64,000 nucleotides of DNA from Pelagimonas phthalicica (GTDB lineage: Bacteria; Pseudomonadota; Alphaproteobacteria; Rhodobacterales; Rhodobacteraceae): positions 1,302,001 to 1,366,000 of the forward strand of contig NZ_SOAP01000002.1 of assembly GCF_004364805.1 (NCBI RefSeq). Direction: 5' to 3'. Numbering within the stretch: the first letter of the stretch is position 1; the number at the start of each line of letters is the position of its first letter. Shown piece after piece: positions 36,651-45,564 of this stretch. The translations under genes were made by a program, and so were the position numbers. A model generated the notes under the pieces. The model worked only from the letters and a program-made list of their open reading frames with translations, made no database searches and was not told where the DNA came from.

Positions 36651-37732
36651 GAGGATGCAGGCTCTTTTTCGGAGGAGAAGGTTCCGCGCAGCATGTCAAA
36701 GCTGCGCTGCAATTCGGGTCGTGTGATGTCGCGGGCGATCACCACGATGCGCGAACGACGGTCATCGCTGGGCCAATCGCGGATCGGCATCGGCGGGGTA
36801 AAGATCTTTTGCACGCCGTGAAAGACAAAAGGCATGTCGATCCCCTTCAGAAAGACAATGCCTTTGACCCGCAAAATATCAGGGCCTTTCAACGAAATCA
36901 GCGTGTTCAACCAGGCGTCAAACTGGCGATCCTCAAGGGGCTCATCCAGAATGATCGACGCCGTGCCAATACGGGTGTCATGCGGATTGAACGGGGATGG
37001 CTCGGGGGTTTTATTGGCAAACCCGGACAGGTTGGCAAATGGGTCCGCCGTCGGAGTTGTCGGAGCGGCCAGCCAGGACACGGCTTGGGCCGGGGCGACG
37101 CCTTCGCTCACACCGCTCAGATCCCACATGTGATCGATGACGTTTTCACCGCTGACCGAATGAAGAATGCGCGCATTGGGGTTCAAGCTTTTGAGCCGCG
37201 CCTCCAAAACCGCCACTTGTTCAGACATGACAAGGTCGGTCTTGCTGAGAACGATCAAATCGGCCACGGCGACCTGTGACACGGCCTCAAACTGGGCGTC
37301 CAGAGTGGTCGCTCCGTTGGCGGCATCCACCAGGGTGACAACCCCGTCCAAGCGTGCAAACCGTGCCAGCCCGCGATCAACAACCATGGTCTGCATAATC
37401 GGGCCGGGATCGGCCAGACCGGTGGTTTCAATAACAATCCTGTCAAACTCGAACGAGCCGGATTCACGCCGATGCAGCAATTGCAAAACGGTATCCGCCA
37501 ACTCCCCTCGCACCGTGCAGCACAGGCAGCCCGACGCCATCAGAATGACATCGTCCGAGGCGGTTTCGATCAGGTCATGATCCAGCCCGGCCTCACCGAA
37601 TTCATTGACGATCACTGCGATGCGTTCACCGGACTCATGCAGGATGCGGTTGAGCAATGTGGTTTTGCCCGCCCCGAGAAATCCGGTGAGCAAAGTAACA
37701 GGAATGCGCGTATCTTTCACACCAGGCCCCAT
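36647..37732 (-). CDS. COG0523 GTPase, YjiA/CobW type
   Basis: 361 residues: P-loop [13 protein letters not shown], metal motif CLCC in [20 protein letters not shown]-type switch ([11 protein letters not shown]) and specificity motif SKTD. A second, shorter member of the family in one operon. Zinc delivery is inferred from the Zur box 23 bases before the ATG. The ATG at 37732 has no ribosome site and would lie close to the transcript start; a GTG at 37720, four codons in, has GGGG six bases before it and is a real alternative. Confidence 0.86.
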   Translation of the reverse strand: MGPGVKDTRIPVTLLTGFLGAGKTTLLNRILHESGERIAVIVNEFGEAGLDHDLIETASDDVILMASGCLCCTVRGELADTVLQLLHRRESGSFEFDRIVIETTGLADPGPIMQTMVVDRGLARFARLDGVVTLVDAANGATTLDAQFEAVSQVAVADLIVLSKTDLVMSEQVAVLEARLKSLNPNARILHSVSGENVIDHMWDLSGVSEGVAPAQAVSWLAAPTTPTADPFANLSGFANKTPEPSPFNPHDTRIGTASIILDEPLEDRQFDAWLNTLISLKGPDILRVKGIVFLKGIDMPFVFHGVQKIFTPPMPIRDWPSDDRRSRIVVIARDITRPELQRSFDMLRGTFSSEKEPASS

Positions 37733-37754
37733 GGTTATGACGTCAGATGTGATC

Positions 37755-37769
37755 TGTTATATTATAACA
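37755..37769 (-). promoter_or_regulatory. Zur box overlapping the promoter of the COG0523 operon
   Basis: TGTTATAATATAACA is a perfect 15-base palindrome (seven-base arms, one central base) of the TGTTATAATATAACA type recognised by Zur in alphaproteobacteria. On the minus strand it contains TATAAT (37766-37761), which fits a -10 element, so zinc-loaded Zur would block RNA polymerase directly. It lies 23 bases before the first GTPase gene. Confidence 0.85.
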
Positions 37770-37819
37770 TGACGACAGGCAAGCCCGCATAGCAAGGCTT
37801 TGCAAGCAATTGCCGACTG

Positions 37820-38458
37820 TCACGCGGGTGATTTGGTGACCCGTGCATACTGCGCATAGCCGCGATAGAGCGGCAAAAACGTCACCTCCACCCCGGTTTG
37901 CGCGCATATCACATCCGCAAGCCCGTCGCGGGGCGTAACATGAAACCGAGCCAGCCAATTGCGCAGACCCGCCTTGAACCAGCGCGGCAGCCGCGCTTGA
38001 TCGCCAAAATCAACGATATGCAGGGTGCCGCCCGGTTCAAGATGGCGCAGGGCCTCGGCAATGGCGGCCTGCCAATCCGGGATCATCGACAGGCTATAGG
38101 ACATGACAATGTGGTCAAACCGCGCCTGCCCGAACAGGGTTTCGGGATCAAAAGCACAGGCATCGCCCTGCGCAAAACTTGCACGTGCGCCCAGCTTGTT
38201 GTGCGCGTTTATCAACATCTCGGACGAGATATCGACACCATACAAAACCCGCCCCGGATAGCGGCGACCAATCAGATCCAGATTGCGCCCGGTCCCGCAG
38301 GCGATCTCGAGTATATGCGCGCCGGGTTCGGGGTGCATCTGATCAATCAGATGATCCCGCCCCAGCAGGTAATATTTGCGGGTCACATCATAAATCAGGC
38401 GCTGACGGCGATAGATACCATCCATCAAGGCCCCATGATGTGTCGTGCTGTCCGCCAT
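37820..38458 (-). CDS. btaB: Diacylglycerylhomoserine N-methyltransferase BtaB
   Basis: 212 residues with a class I SAM-binding fold: motif I LEIACGTGRN, acidic end of strand 2 in YGVDISSEML, and IVMSYSLSMIPDW. BtaB methylates the homoserine amine of diacylglycerylhomoserine three times to give the betaine lipid DGTS. Length and pairing with btaA, four bases upstream, match Rhodobacter btaAB. The ATG at 38458 is used; the upstream in-frame extension overlaps btaA and lacks family features. Confidence 0.92.
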   Translation of the reverse strand: MADSTTHHGALMDGIYRRQRLIYDVTRKYYLLGRDHLIDQMHPEPGAHILEIACGTGRNLDLIGRRYPGRVLYGVDISSEMLINAHNKLGARASFAQGDACAFDPETLFGQARFDHIVMSYSLSMIPDWQAAIAEALRHLEPGGTLHIVDFGDQARLPRWFKAGLRNWLARFHVTPRDGLADVICAQTGVEVTFLPLYRGYAQYARVTKSPA

Positions 38459-38462
38459 CACG

Positions 38463-39689
38463 TCACCCTTGGAATTCATAAAGATGGAAGCCGCCGTAAA
38501 TCGCGCTGCGGTCATTCTGGAAACCGCGTTTTGAAGCCTCTTGCTGATAGGCCCAGCGATCCAACACCTCAGGCAGCACCCGGCCCGGCAGAATGTCATC
38601 TGCCCCACCGGTGCGGAAAATCACCCGCGCGCCGGGGGCGGCTGTGCGCGTGATCTCGGACCAGAGTGCATTGAGCTGATCATCATTCATCCAGTCCTGC
38701 GCATCCAGCAAGACATAGGCGCTTTTGGACGCAGCGGGTTGCTGCGCCAGCATATCGGTCAGGGATTGGTTCAGCACAGTGGCGCGGGGCGCATTGGCGC
38801 GCACAGCGGCAAAATTCTGTGCCTCCAGATAGGGCGGGACGGAGCCCTGCCCGTCCGGCTGATAGCCGCGATTGGCGGCCTGCCAGGCAAAGTAATTCTC
38901 GGCAATCGGGAAGTCGCAAAACAGCTTGCGCGTCCGTTCCTTAAGCACCGGGATCACGTCACCCCCAGCATCCGCCGCCAGTTTGTCATATTGCGCCGGG
39001 GGAATGCCCAGCCCGAACAAAGAGGCGCGGCGGCGGGCCACGAATTTCACAAAACGGCTGTCATAAAGCGGCGCGATTTCGCGGTCAAAAAACGCCGCCT
39101 GCTCTGCCAGCGTTTTGGCGCGCAGCAAGGGGGCGAAATCGACCCGCGCAATCCGCGTGACCAGATGCACCACGGACAAAAACCGCCCCAAAAGCCCGTA
39201 GTGGTAGAACCCGCGCGCCAGCATCATCTTGCGCCGACCGCGCAGGGTCAGGCCATTCCACCAAGCCAGAGTTTCAGCGTCCAAATGCGGGGCGACATAG
39301 GTGTCAAAAGCCAGAACATTGTCGCGCAAATTGGCATGCCCCAGCATGTCGTAAACCGCCTTGTGGTCGGGCAAATACTGCACCGCCGCCAGCTTCATCC
39401 GGTTCACCGCCACATGGGCCGGCGACAGATCAACCGCAGTGATGGAGGCCACATCCGCCGTCAGATACGACAACAGGTTACAGCCCCCCGAGGCGATGCA
39501 AACCACGTTATCCTGCGGCCCCAATTGCAGCGCCTCCATGTCAACAACCGGGTCCTCCCAGATCTGCGCATAGACCAAGCCGTGGAACAGGCGCGCGAAC
39601 AAACGCTCCAGCAGCCCCTCTTTGCTAAGCGCATCATTCTGGTTGACGGCGGCACCGATTTGCTCGCTGACGGAAGGGAGTGAAGTCAT
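38463..39689 (-). CDS. btaA: SAM:diacylglycerol 3-amino-3-carboxypropyltransferase BtaA
   Basis: 408 residues of the BtaA (DUF3419) family. VYAQIWEDPVVDMEAL near residue 40, the SAM-binding VVCIASGGCNLLSYL and the C-terminal ARVIFRTGG are characteristic. It transfers the aminocarboxypropyl group of SAM to diacylglycerol, the first step of DGTS synthesis, at the cytoplasmic face of the membrane. It follows plcP by 12 bases and so shares its Pho-type promoter. Confidence 0.93.
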   Translation of the reverse strand: MTSLPSVSEQIGAAVNQNDALSKEGLLERLFARLFHGLVYAQIWEDPVVDMEALQLGPQDNVVCIASGGCNLLSYLTADVASITAVDLSPAHVAVNRMKLAAVQYLPDHKAVYDMLGHANLRDNVLAFDTYVAPHLDAETLAWWNGLTLRGRRKMMLARGFYHYGLLGRFLSVVHLVTRIARVDFAPLLRAKTLAEQAAFFDREIAPLYDSRFVKFVARRRASLFGLGIPPAQYDKLAADAGGDVIPVLKERTRKLFCDFPIAENYFAWQAANRGYQPDGQGSVPPYLEAQNFAAVRANAPRATVLNQSLTDMLAQQPAASKSAYVLLDAQDWMNDDQLNALWSEITRTAAPGARVIFRTGGADDILPGRVLPEVLDRWAYQQEASKRGFQNDRSAIYGGFHLYEFQG

Positions 39690-39701
39690 GATAAATCCTG
39701 T

Positions 39702-40511
39702 TTAACCCTGCACATCGACAAGGCTGTTCTTCTTGGTTTTCGGGCGATTTCTGCGGCGCGGGCGTTCTTTGTTGGCCGCGATTTTCGCTTCCCAATCAAT
39801 CAGTTCCAGCCGACCATTCGGGCGTTCGATCACCGCCGTGCAGCTTTCGACCCAATCGCCTGTATTGACGTAAAGGATGTTGTTGATGGTCTTGATATTG
39901 GCGTGGTGAATATGGCCGCAGATCACGCCATCATAATTGCCGCGCCGCGCCTCTTCGGCCAGGACATCTTCGTACTCACCGATAAAGTTCACCGCAGATT
40001 TCACCTGCTGCTTGGCCCATTTTGACAAAGACCAATAGCGCCCAGACCAAAGTGAGCGGATGCGATTGATCTTGGGGTTGAGCCAGATCAGAAATTCATA
40101 GGCACGGTCGCCAAGATGGGCGATCCACTTGGCATTCATCACCACGGCGTCAAACTGATCCCCATGCGTGACCAGATAGCGTTTGCCGTCCAAAGCGGTG
40201 AAATCGGCGGTGCGCATCACCTCGATCCCACCAAAATGAGTGCCAAGATAATTGCGCATCACCTCGTCATGATTGCCGGGCACAAAGACTATGCGTTTGC
40301 CGTCATGGGCGCGCTGCAGCAGCTCTTGCACCACGTCGTTATGGCTTTGCGGCCAATGCCAGCCGCGGCGCAGCGCCCAGCCGTCAAAGATATCTCCAAC
40401 GAGATAGATCGTGTCCGCGTCATGTTCCTTGAGAAAGTCCAATAGCAACTCTGCGCTGCACCCTCGGGTGCCAAGATGGATATCGGACAAGAACAAAGTA
40501 CGGTTGATCAT
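39702..40511 (-). CDS. plcP: PlcP-type metallophosphoesterase (phospholipase C for lipid remodelling)
   Basis: 269 residues with all calcineurin-like metal motifs: LSDIHLG, GDIFDGW, PGNHDEV, VTHGDQFD and CGHIHHAN. The family resembles UDP-diacylglucosamine diphosphatase, but the Sinorhizobium and marine members called PlcP cut phospholipids to diacylglycerol under phosphate starvation. Being first in an operon with btaAB, which consume diacylglycerol, supports PlcP. The ATG has GGAGG eight bases upstream and the in-frame TTG just before it is less likely. The C-terminus is very basic. A Pho box lies upstream. Confidence 0.88.
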   Translation of the reverse strand: MINRTLFLSDIHLGTRGCSAELLLDFLKEHDADTIYLVGDIFDGWALRRGWHWPQSHNDVVQELLQRAHDGKRIVFVPGNHDEVMRNYLGTHFGGIEVMRTADFTALDGKRYLVTHGDQFDAVVMNAKWIAHLGDRAYEFLIWLNPKINRIRSLWSGRYWSLSKWAKQQVKSAVNFIGEYEDVLAEEARRGNYDGVICGHIHHANIKTINNILYVNTGDWVESCTAVIERPNGRLELIDWEAKIAANKERPRRRNRPKTKKNSLVDVQG

Positions 40512-40557
40512 CAACTCCGCCTCCGAGGTGCGATTGCGCAGGGCTTAGGCGCTGCAT

Positions 40558-40586
40558 GTGACAGCGCAGTGACGGTTTCATGACGG
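40558..40586 (-). promoter_or_regulatory. Three-unit Pho box upstream of plcP-btaAB
   Basis: On the minus strand CCGTCAT-N4-CCGTCAC-N4-CTGTCAC gives three seven-base half-sites with an eleven-base period, the arrangement bound by PhoB (consensus CTGTCAT repeats). It ends 46 bases before the plcP ATG and is oriented toward it. It predicts induction of plcP-btaA-btaB by phosphate limitation. Confidence 0.85.
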
Positions 40587-40645
40587 ATTTTCTGCGCTTG
40601 GCCTTGGGTCAGGTCGCGGGGTTTGGGCGGGCGTAATTCCGCCGC

Positions 40646-40663
40646 CCGTCGCCAAATTGTTAC
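40646..40663 (+). promoter_or_regulatory. Weak Pho-box-like pair toward sqdB
   Basis: CCGTCGC-N4-TTGTTAC keeps the eleven-base period but each half-site departs from CTGTCAT at two or more places. A TGATAG (40671-40676) could serve as -10. It would make the intergenic region regulated in both directions; the evidence is thin. Confidence 0.25.
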
Positions 40664-40701
40664 ACCCCATTGATAGCCAGCGCCAAAACAAGGAGCATGG
40701 C

Positions 40702-41922
40702 ATGAAAATCGCAATTCTTGGCGGAGACGGCTTTGTAGGTTGGCCCACAGCGCTGCATTTGTCACATCTTGGACATGAGATTCACATCATCGACAACCTA
40801 TCGAGACGCTGGATTGATACAGAGCTTGGGGTGCAATCGCTGACCCCGATGGACTCGATCCAGGAACGTTGCCGCGTCTGGCACGAGTTGACCGGTCGTC
40901 GCTTGAACTTCCACCTGCTTGATCTGTCTTCGGAATATGAACGGCTGAAAACCTGGATGGGTGAAAACGCCCCTGACGCGGTGATCCACTTTGCCGAACA
41001 GCGCGCCGCGCCCTATTCTATGAAAAGCGACCGCCACAAGGTCTATACCGTCAACAACAATATCAACGCGACCCATAACCTATTGGCAGCGCTTGTAGAA
41101 ACCGGGATTGATGCGCATCTGGTACATCTTGGGACGATGGGCGTTTATGGCTATTCCAGCGTCGGTGCCGCGATCCCCGAGGGCTATTTGACTGTTGAGC
41201 TGGACAAGCTCGATGGTGGGCGCGCAACCCAAGAGATCCTGTACCCGACCAAGCCCGGCTCGGTCTATCACATGACCAAGAGCCTGGATCAGATCCTGTT
41301 CCAGTTCTACGCGCAAAATGATGGGCTGCGGATCACCGATTTGCATCAGGGCATCGTTTGGGGCACCCATACTGACCAGACCCGCCGCCATGATCAACTG
41401 ATCAACCGTTTCGACTATGACGGCGACTATGGCACTGTTTTAAATCGGTTTTTGATCCAAGCCGCAATTGGCCACCCGCTGACGGTCCACGGCACAGGCG
41501 GGCAGACACGCGCCTTTATCCACATCCAGGATTCGGTGCGTTGTATTGAGTTGGCGCTGGCGGATGCGCCCAAGGCTAGGGATCGCGTGCGGATTTTTAA
41601 CCAGATGACCGAAACGCATCGGGTGCGTGATCTGGCCGAACTGGTGGCGATGATGACCGGGGCCGAGGTGGCCTATCTGCCCAATCCGCGCAAGGAAGCG
41701 GCTGAGAATGATCTGGTCGTGCGCAACGAACAATTCCTGGAACTCGGCCTTGATCCGATCACTTTGCAAGAGGGGCTCTTGGACGAAGTCGTTGATGTGG
41801 CGAAGAAATTCGCCTATCGCGTGGATCGCTCCCGCGTTCCGGCCGTGTCTGCCTGGACCAAGGATCTGTCGCAGAAGGTCGAGCATGATCCCGAGGGGCG
41901 GGCCATTCGGTCGGTCTCATGA
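40702..41922 (+). CDS. sqdB: UDP-sulfoquinovose synthase SqdB
   Basis: 406 residues of the extended short-chain dehydrogenase family with NAD-binding GGDGFVGW at the N-terminus and catalytic Tyr189 and Lys193 in YHMTK. The sequences RRWIDTELGVQSLTP and HFAEQRAAPYSMKS are typical of SQD1/SqdB. It makes UDP-sulfoquinovose from UDP-glucose and sulfite, the head-group donor for the sulfolipid SQDG. AGGAG precedes the ATG. It overlaps sqdD by ATGA, forming sqdBDC as in Rhodobacter sphaeroides. Confidence 0.94.
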   Translation: MKIAILGGDGFVGWPTALHLSHLGHEIHIIDNLSRRWIDTELGVQSLTPMDSIQERCRVWHELTGRRLNFHLLDLSSEYERLKTWMGENAPDAVIHFAEQRAAPYSMKSDRHKVYTVNNNINATHNLLAALVETGIDAHLVHLGTMGVYGYSSVGAAIPEGYLTVELDKLDGGRATQEILYPTKPGSVYHMTKSLDQILFQFYAQNDGLRITDLHQGIVWGTHTDQTRRHDQLINRFDYDGDYGTVLNRFLIQAAIGHPLTVHGTGGQTRAFIHIQDSVRCIELALADAPKARDRVRIFNQMTETHRVRDLAELVAMMTGAEVAYLPNPRKEAAENDLVVRNEQFLELGLDPITLQEGLLDEVVDVAKKFAYRVDRSRVPAVSAWTKDLSQKVEHDPEGRAIRSVS

Positions 41923-42740
41923 GCTGGGTCGCAAACCGCCCGGCGCGCAGCGAAAATGCCTATGTCACCTTGGTCACCAACGCGGATTTTGCTTTGGGGG
42001 CCAAGGCCTTACTGTATTCTCTACGGCTCACTCAGACGCGGGCTGACTTGGTGGTGCTTTATACGGGCGGCGTGCCGGATGACGCGCTGGCGCAATTGGG
42101 CGATGCACGTCTGATCAAGACCGAGCTTTTGCCGACTTCAGAAGCGTTCAACGCCCGTCACGCCCGCAAGGTAATGCATGATAAAGCCCCGTTTACAAAG
42201 GGAAAAAAGCCAGAGTTCCACACCCCGCTGGACAATTTCGCCAAGTTGAGGTTGTGGCAATTGGACTATGAAAACGTGGTGTTTCTGGATGCGGATACGT
42301 TGGTTTTGCAAAATTGCGATCGGTTGTTTGACTATCCGGAATTCTGTGCTGCGCCAAATGTTTACGAGGGTTTGGGGGATTTTCACCGGCTGAATTCCGG
42401 GGTCTTCACTGCCAAGCCAAACCCGCAAACCTTTGAAAACATGTTGGAAAAATTGGATCAGCCCGAGGCCTTCTGGCGACGCACGGATCAGACATTCTTG
42501 CAAAGCAATTTCCCGGATTGGCACGGGCTGCCGGTGACCTACAACATGCTGCAGTATGTTTGGATGAACCTACCAAATCTATGGCATTGGCCGTCGATTC
42601 ATGTGCTGCATTTTCAGTATGAAAAACCCTGGCAGGATCATGAAAAGTCAGAGCAATTGCGCCCCTTGATCGAGCTGTGGCGGCACTATGCAGATGGCGG
42701 CCAAGCCATTGATCTCAATACGCTTTCCAACCCATCATGA
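41919..42740 (+). CDS. sqdD: Glycogenin-like glycosyltransferase SqdD
   Basis: 273 residues of glycosyltransferase family 8 (glycogenin-like): AYVTLVTNADFALGAKALLYSL at the start, the metal-binding DxD in FLDADTLVL and LNSGVF. In Rhodobacter sphaeroides SqdD is thought to transfer sulfoquinovose from UDP-sulfoquinovose. The overlap with both sqdB and sqdC supports this. Enzymatic details of the family remain indirect. Confidence 0.9.
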   Translation: MSWVANRPARSENAYVTLVTNADFALGAKALLYSLRLTQTRADLVVLYTGGVPDDALAQLGDARLIKTELLPTSEAFNARHARKVMHDKAPFTKGKKPEFHTPLDNFAKLRLWQLDYENVVFLDADTLVLQNCDRLFDYPEFCAAPNVYEGLGDFHRLNSGVFTAKPNPQTFENMLEKLDQPEAFWRRTDQTFLQSNFPDWHGLPVTYNMLQYVWMNLPNLWHWPSIHVLHFQYEKPWQDHEKSEQLRPLIELWRHYADGGQAIDLNTLSNPS

Positions 42741-43558
42741 GGATCGCCATCACCGGGGCCAGCGGGTTGCTTGGGCAGCCTGTCGCGCAGCACTTTAGTC
42801 AAGGAAATCATGATATTACGCGGTTTGGGCGCAAGGCGGATGTTGATTGGCAGCTGGGGCAGGATGTTGATCTGAGCGGGTTTGACGTGTTGATCCATGC
42901 CGGATTTGCCCATGTTCCGGGCAAATATCGCGGTGGCGAAGGGGACAATCCAGGTGATTTTATCCATAAGAATCAACATGGTACGCTGAACCTTTGGCAG
43001 GCGGCGGAGCGGGCGAGATGTCAGGTGATCTTTTTGTCCACCCGCGCGGTTTATGGTGATTACCCGGCTGGGACAGCGCTGTTTGAGGATATGGCCGCGC
43101 GGCCCGATACGCTTTATGGGCGGGTCAAACACGAGTCGGAAAAAGCGCTGGGAAATCTGGGGGTTAGCCTGCGCATCACCGGTGTTTACGGGCCTCCGGT
43201 TCCCGGGCGGGGGCATAAATGGCAAGGGCTTTTTGCTGATTTCGCAGCGGGTAAAGTGAGTCGCGCGCGCGCCGGGACGGAGGTGCATATTGCGGACCTG
43301 ATACAAGCCATTGATATTATAATTGAAAATGGCATCAGGGGAGAGACTTTCAACGTTTCAGATTTCATTCTGGATCATCGCGATCTGCTGGAGACTTACG
43401 CCAATCTTTCCGGCATCAACGGAAATTTCCCTTCGCTTTCAGACAGTTCCAAGGTCAGCGCCATGAATACAGATAAGCTGCGTGCGCTTGGCTGGGTCCC
43501 GCGTGGGCGGGATGGTTTGGAGCAAACCCTAGATGAGATCATCCGCTGTCAAACCTGA
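42737..43558 (+). CDS. sqdC: NAD-dependent epimerase/reductase-like protein SqdC
   Basis: 273 residues of the extended SDR family with N-terminal GASGLLGQPVA and YGRVK (Tyr/Lys pair). In Rhodobacter sphaeroides sqdC mutants accumulate sulfoquinovosyl-dihydroxyacetone, so SqdC is considered a reductase or helper in SQDG assembly. Last gene of the sqdBDC operon. Its 3' third is richer in AT than its neighbours. Confidence 0.85.
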   Translation: MRIAITGASGLLGQPVAQHFSQGNHDITRFGRKADVDWQLGQDVDLSGFDVLIHAGFAHVPGKYRGGEGDNPGDFIHKNQHGTLNLWQAAERARCQVIFLSTRAVYGDYPAGTALFEDMAARPDTLYGRVKHESEKALGNLGVSLRITGVYGPPVPGRGHKWQGLFADFAAGKVSRARAGTEVHIADLIQAIDIIIENGIRGETFNVSDFILDHRDLLETYANLSGINGNFPSLSDSSKVSAMNTDKLRALGWVPRGRDGLEQTLDEIIRCQT

Positions 43559-43933
43559 AGCGTTCGCTGCCTTAACCCTGCCCCTTTAACCAAATCTTAA
43601 ACAGCAATCTGTCCGATTCTGCGCCCGTTTCGGAGAGATTGCCCAGCCCGATTTTGCCCGAATTCCCGAGGCCTAACCCGCACCCCTTGGGCAATCTGTA
43701 CAAAACGATGCGCGTTTTGGGGGGATTGGCCCTTTTGCCGACATTCGCTGGACTTGCAGCCGAAAAATCCGTGTCACATTCGCGTTATTGCGCAGAATAT
43801 TTTTGCAGCCGGGCCGCCCTGCCCAATCCCTCGCTGATTTTCGCGCATCGAAACGCCCTTTCGACGCTTGCACAAAGCCGCGCGATCTGCCCCTATCGCG
43901 GCACATAAAGCATAGCGGTTGTGGGAGGCGCGG
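43559..43933. other. Intergenic interval of about 375 bases
   Basis: No gene supported. A frame at 43639-43908 (89 codons) has a hydrophobic stretch but no ribosome site or family likeness. No clear terminator for sqdBDC and no strong promoter can be placed; the region presumably holds both. Confidence 0.5.
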
Positions 43934-44659
43934 ATGCGGTTGCAGGGAAAGACGGTGCTGGCCACGGCCAGCGCGCAGGGCATCGGGCGCGCGACGGTGG
44001 AGCGGATGGCGGCAGAAGGCGCGCGGGTCTTTGCCAGTGACATCAACACCGGTCCGCTCGACGGGGTCAGCGGGCTGGAGGTGTTGAACCTGAATGTCAC
44101 CGACCCGCAGGCCATTCAACACGCGGTGGACAAAATCGGCGCGGTGGATGTGCTGTTCAACTGTGTTGGCATGGTGCATGGCGGCACCATCCTGGAAGCC
44201 AGCGAGGCGGAGATGGATCAGGCCTTTGCCGTGAATGTGAAGTCGATGTTTCACACCATTCGCGCGGTGCTGCCGGGCATGATTGCACGGGGCAATGGCG
44301 CGATTGTCAATGTGGCGTCGGTGGCGAGCTCGATCACCGGGGTGCCCAATCGCATGGTCTATGGCACCACCAAGGCGGCGGTGATCGGGCTGACCAAATC
44401 AGTGGCGGCGGATTACGTGCAACAGGGGGTGCGCGCCAATGCGATCTGCCCCGGTACGGTCGACAGCCCGTCATTGCATGAGCGGCTGCGCGCCACGGGG
44501 GATTACGAACAGGCCTGGGCGGATTTCAACGCCCGCCAAAAGCTGGGCCGCGTTGGACAGCCCGAAGAGATTGCCGCGCTGGCCTGTTACCTCGCCTCAG
44601 ACGAGGCGGCGTTTACCACGGGACAGGTGATGAATATTGATGGTGGTTGGACCATCTGA
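43934..44659 (+). CDS. SDR dehydrogenase, 2-keto-3-deoxy-L-fuconate/rhamnonate dehydrogenase-like
   Basis: 241-residue classical short-chain dehydrogenase: NAD motif ASAQGIGRAT (TG replaced by ASA), NNAG-equivalent FNCVGM, catalytic Ser region NVASVASS, and YGTTK (Tyr and Lys). The sequence CPGTVDSPSLHERLRA and length match DHRS6-like enzymes, which oxidise 2-keto-3-deoxy-fuconate or 3-hydroxybutyrate. With the hydrolase downstream it fits the non-phosphorylating deoxy-sugar-acid route. GGGAGG precedes the ATG. Confidence 0.85.
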   Translation: MRLQGKTVLATASAQGIGRATVERMAAEGARVFASDINTGPLDGVSGLEVLNLNVTDPQAIQHAVDKIGAVDVLFNCVGMVHGGTILEASEAEMDQAFAVNVKSMFHTIRAVLPGMIARGNGAIVNVASVASSITGVPNRMVYGTTKAAVIGLTKSVAADYVQQGVRANAICPGTVDSPSLHERLRATGDYEQAWADFNARQKLGRVGQPEEIAALACYLASDEAAFTTGQVMNIDGGWTI

Positions 44660-44703
44660 CCCGATGATCTGACCCAGAGATGAACTTGTAAGGACAAGAA
44701 AAG

Positions 44704-45543
44704 ATGAAGTTTTTGCGCTATGGCCCGCGTGGGGCCGAAAAGCCGGGTGTCTTGGATGACAACGGTGATATTCGCGATCTGAGCGGGTTGATCGGGGATC
44801 TGTCGGGCGAGGTTTTGGGCAATCTCGACCGGTTCAAGGATCTGGATGTGGCCTCGCTTCCCAAGGTTGCGGGGGAGCCACGGCTGGGGGCCTGCGTGGC
44901 GGGCACGGGCAAGTTCATGTGCATCGGCTTGAACTATGCCGATCACGCCGAAGAGGCGGGGATGGCGGTGCCCTCGGAACCGGTGCTGTTCATGAAGGCG
45001 ACCTCGGCGATTTGCGGGCCGAATGATCCGATCCTGATCCCGCGTGGCTCAGAGAAGACCGATTGGGAGGTCGAGCTGGGCGTGGTGATTGGCAAGGCGG
45101 CGAAATATGTCACCGAGGCTGAGGCGCTGGATCATGTGGCGGGCTATTGCGTGATCAATGATGTCTCTGAGCGCGGCTTTCAGATTGAGCGGCAGGGCCA
45201 ATGGACCAAGGGCAAATCCTGCGACAATTTTGGACAGATGGGGCCCTGGCTGGTGACGCCGGATGAGGCGGGTGATCCGCAGGATCTGGGCATGTGGCTG
45301 GAGGTGAATGGCGAGCGGGTGCAGGATGGCTCGACCCGGACCATGGCCTATGGGGTTGCGCATCTGGTCAGCTATCTGTCGCAGTTCATGACGCTGCATC
45401 CGGGCGATGTGATTTCGACCGGGACGCCTCCGGGGGTTGGCATGGGCTTTACCCCGCCGCGCTATCTGAAGGCCGGGGACAGCGTGCGTTTGGGCATTGA
45501 TGGGCTGGGTGAGCAGAGCCAGAGCTGCGTGGCGGATCGCTGA
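44704..45543 (+). CDS. Fumarylacetoacetate hydrolase-family enzyme (2,4-diketo-3-deoxy-sugar acid hydrolase-like)
   Basis: 279 residues of the FAH superfamily: CIGLNYADHAEE, metal-binding EVELGVVIGK preceded by DWE, and DVISTGTPPGVGMG. Family members near 280 residues hydrolyse 2,4-diketo-3-deoxy-L-fuconate or -rhamnonate to pyruvate and lactate. The dehydrogenase gene 44 bases upstream would supply that substrate. An ureidoglycolate lyase label, often given automatically, is less supported by context. Confidence 0.85.
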   Translation: MKFLRYGPRGAEKPGVLDDNGDIRDLSGLIGDLSGEVLGNLDRFKDLDVASLPKVAGEPRLGACVAGTGKFMCIGLNYADHAEEAGMAVPSEPVLFMKATSAICGPNDPILIPRGSEKTDWEVELGVVIGKAAKYVTEAEALDHVAGYCVINDVSERGFQIERQGQWTKGKSCDNFGQMGPWLVTPDEAGDPQDLGMWLEVNGERVQDGSTRTMAYGVAHLVSYLSQFMTLHPGDVISTGTPPGVGMGFTPPRYLKAGDSVRLGIDGLGEQSQSCVADR

Positions 45544-45564
45544 GGGGCGGTTCTTGGCAGTATG

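Noticed and set aside
43639-43908. 89-codon frame between sqdC and the SDR gene
   Set aside because: Has a hydrophobic stretch, but no ribosome site and an unconvincing remainder; kept as non-coding.
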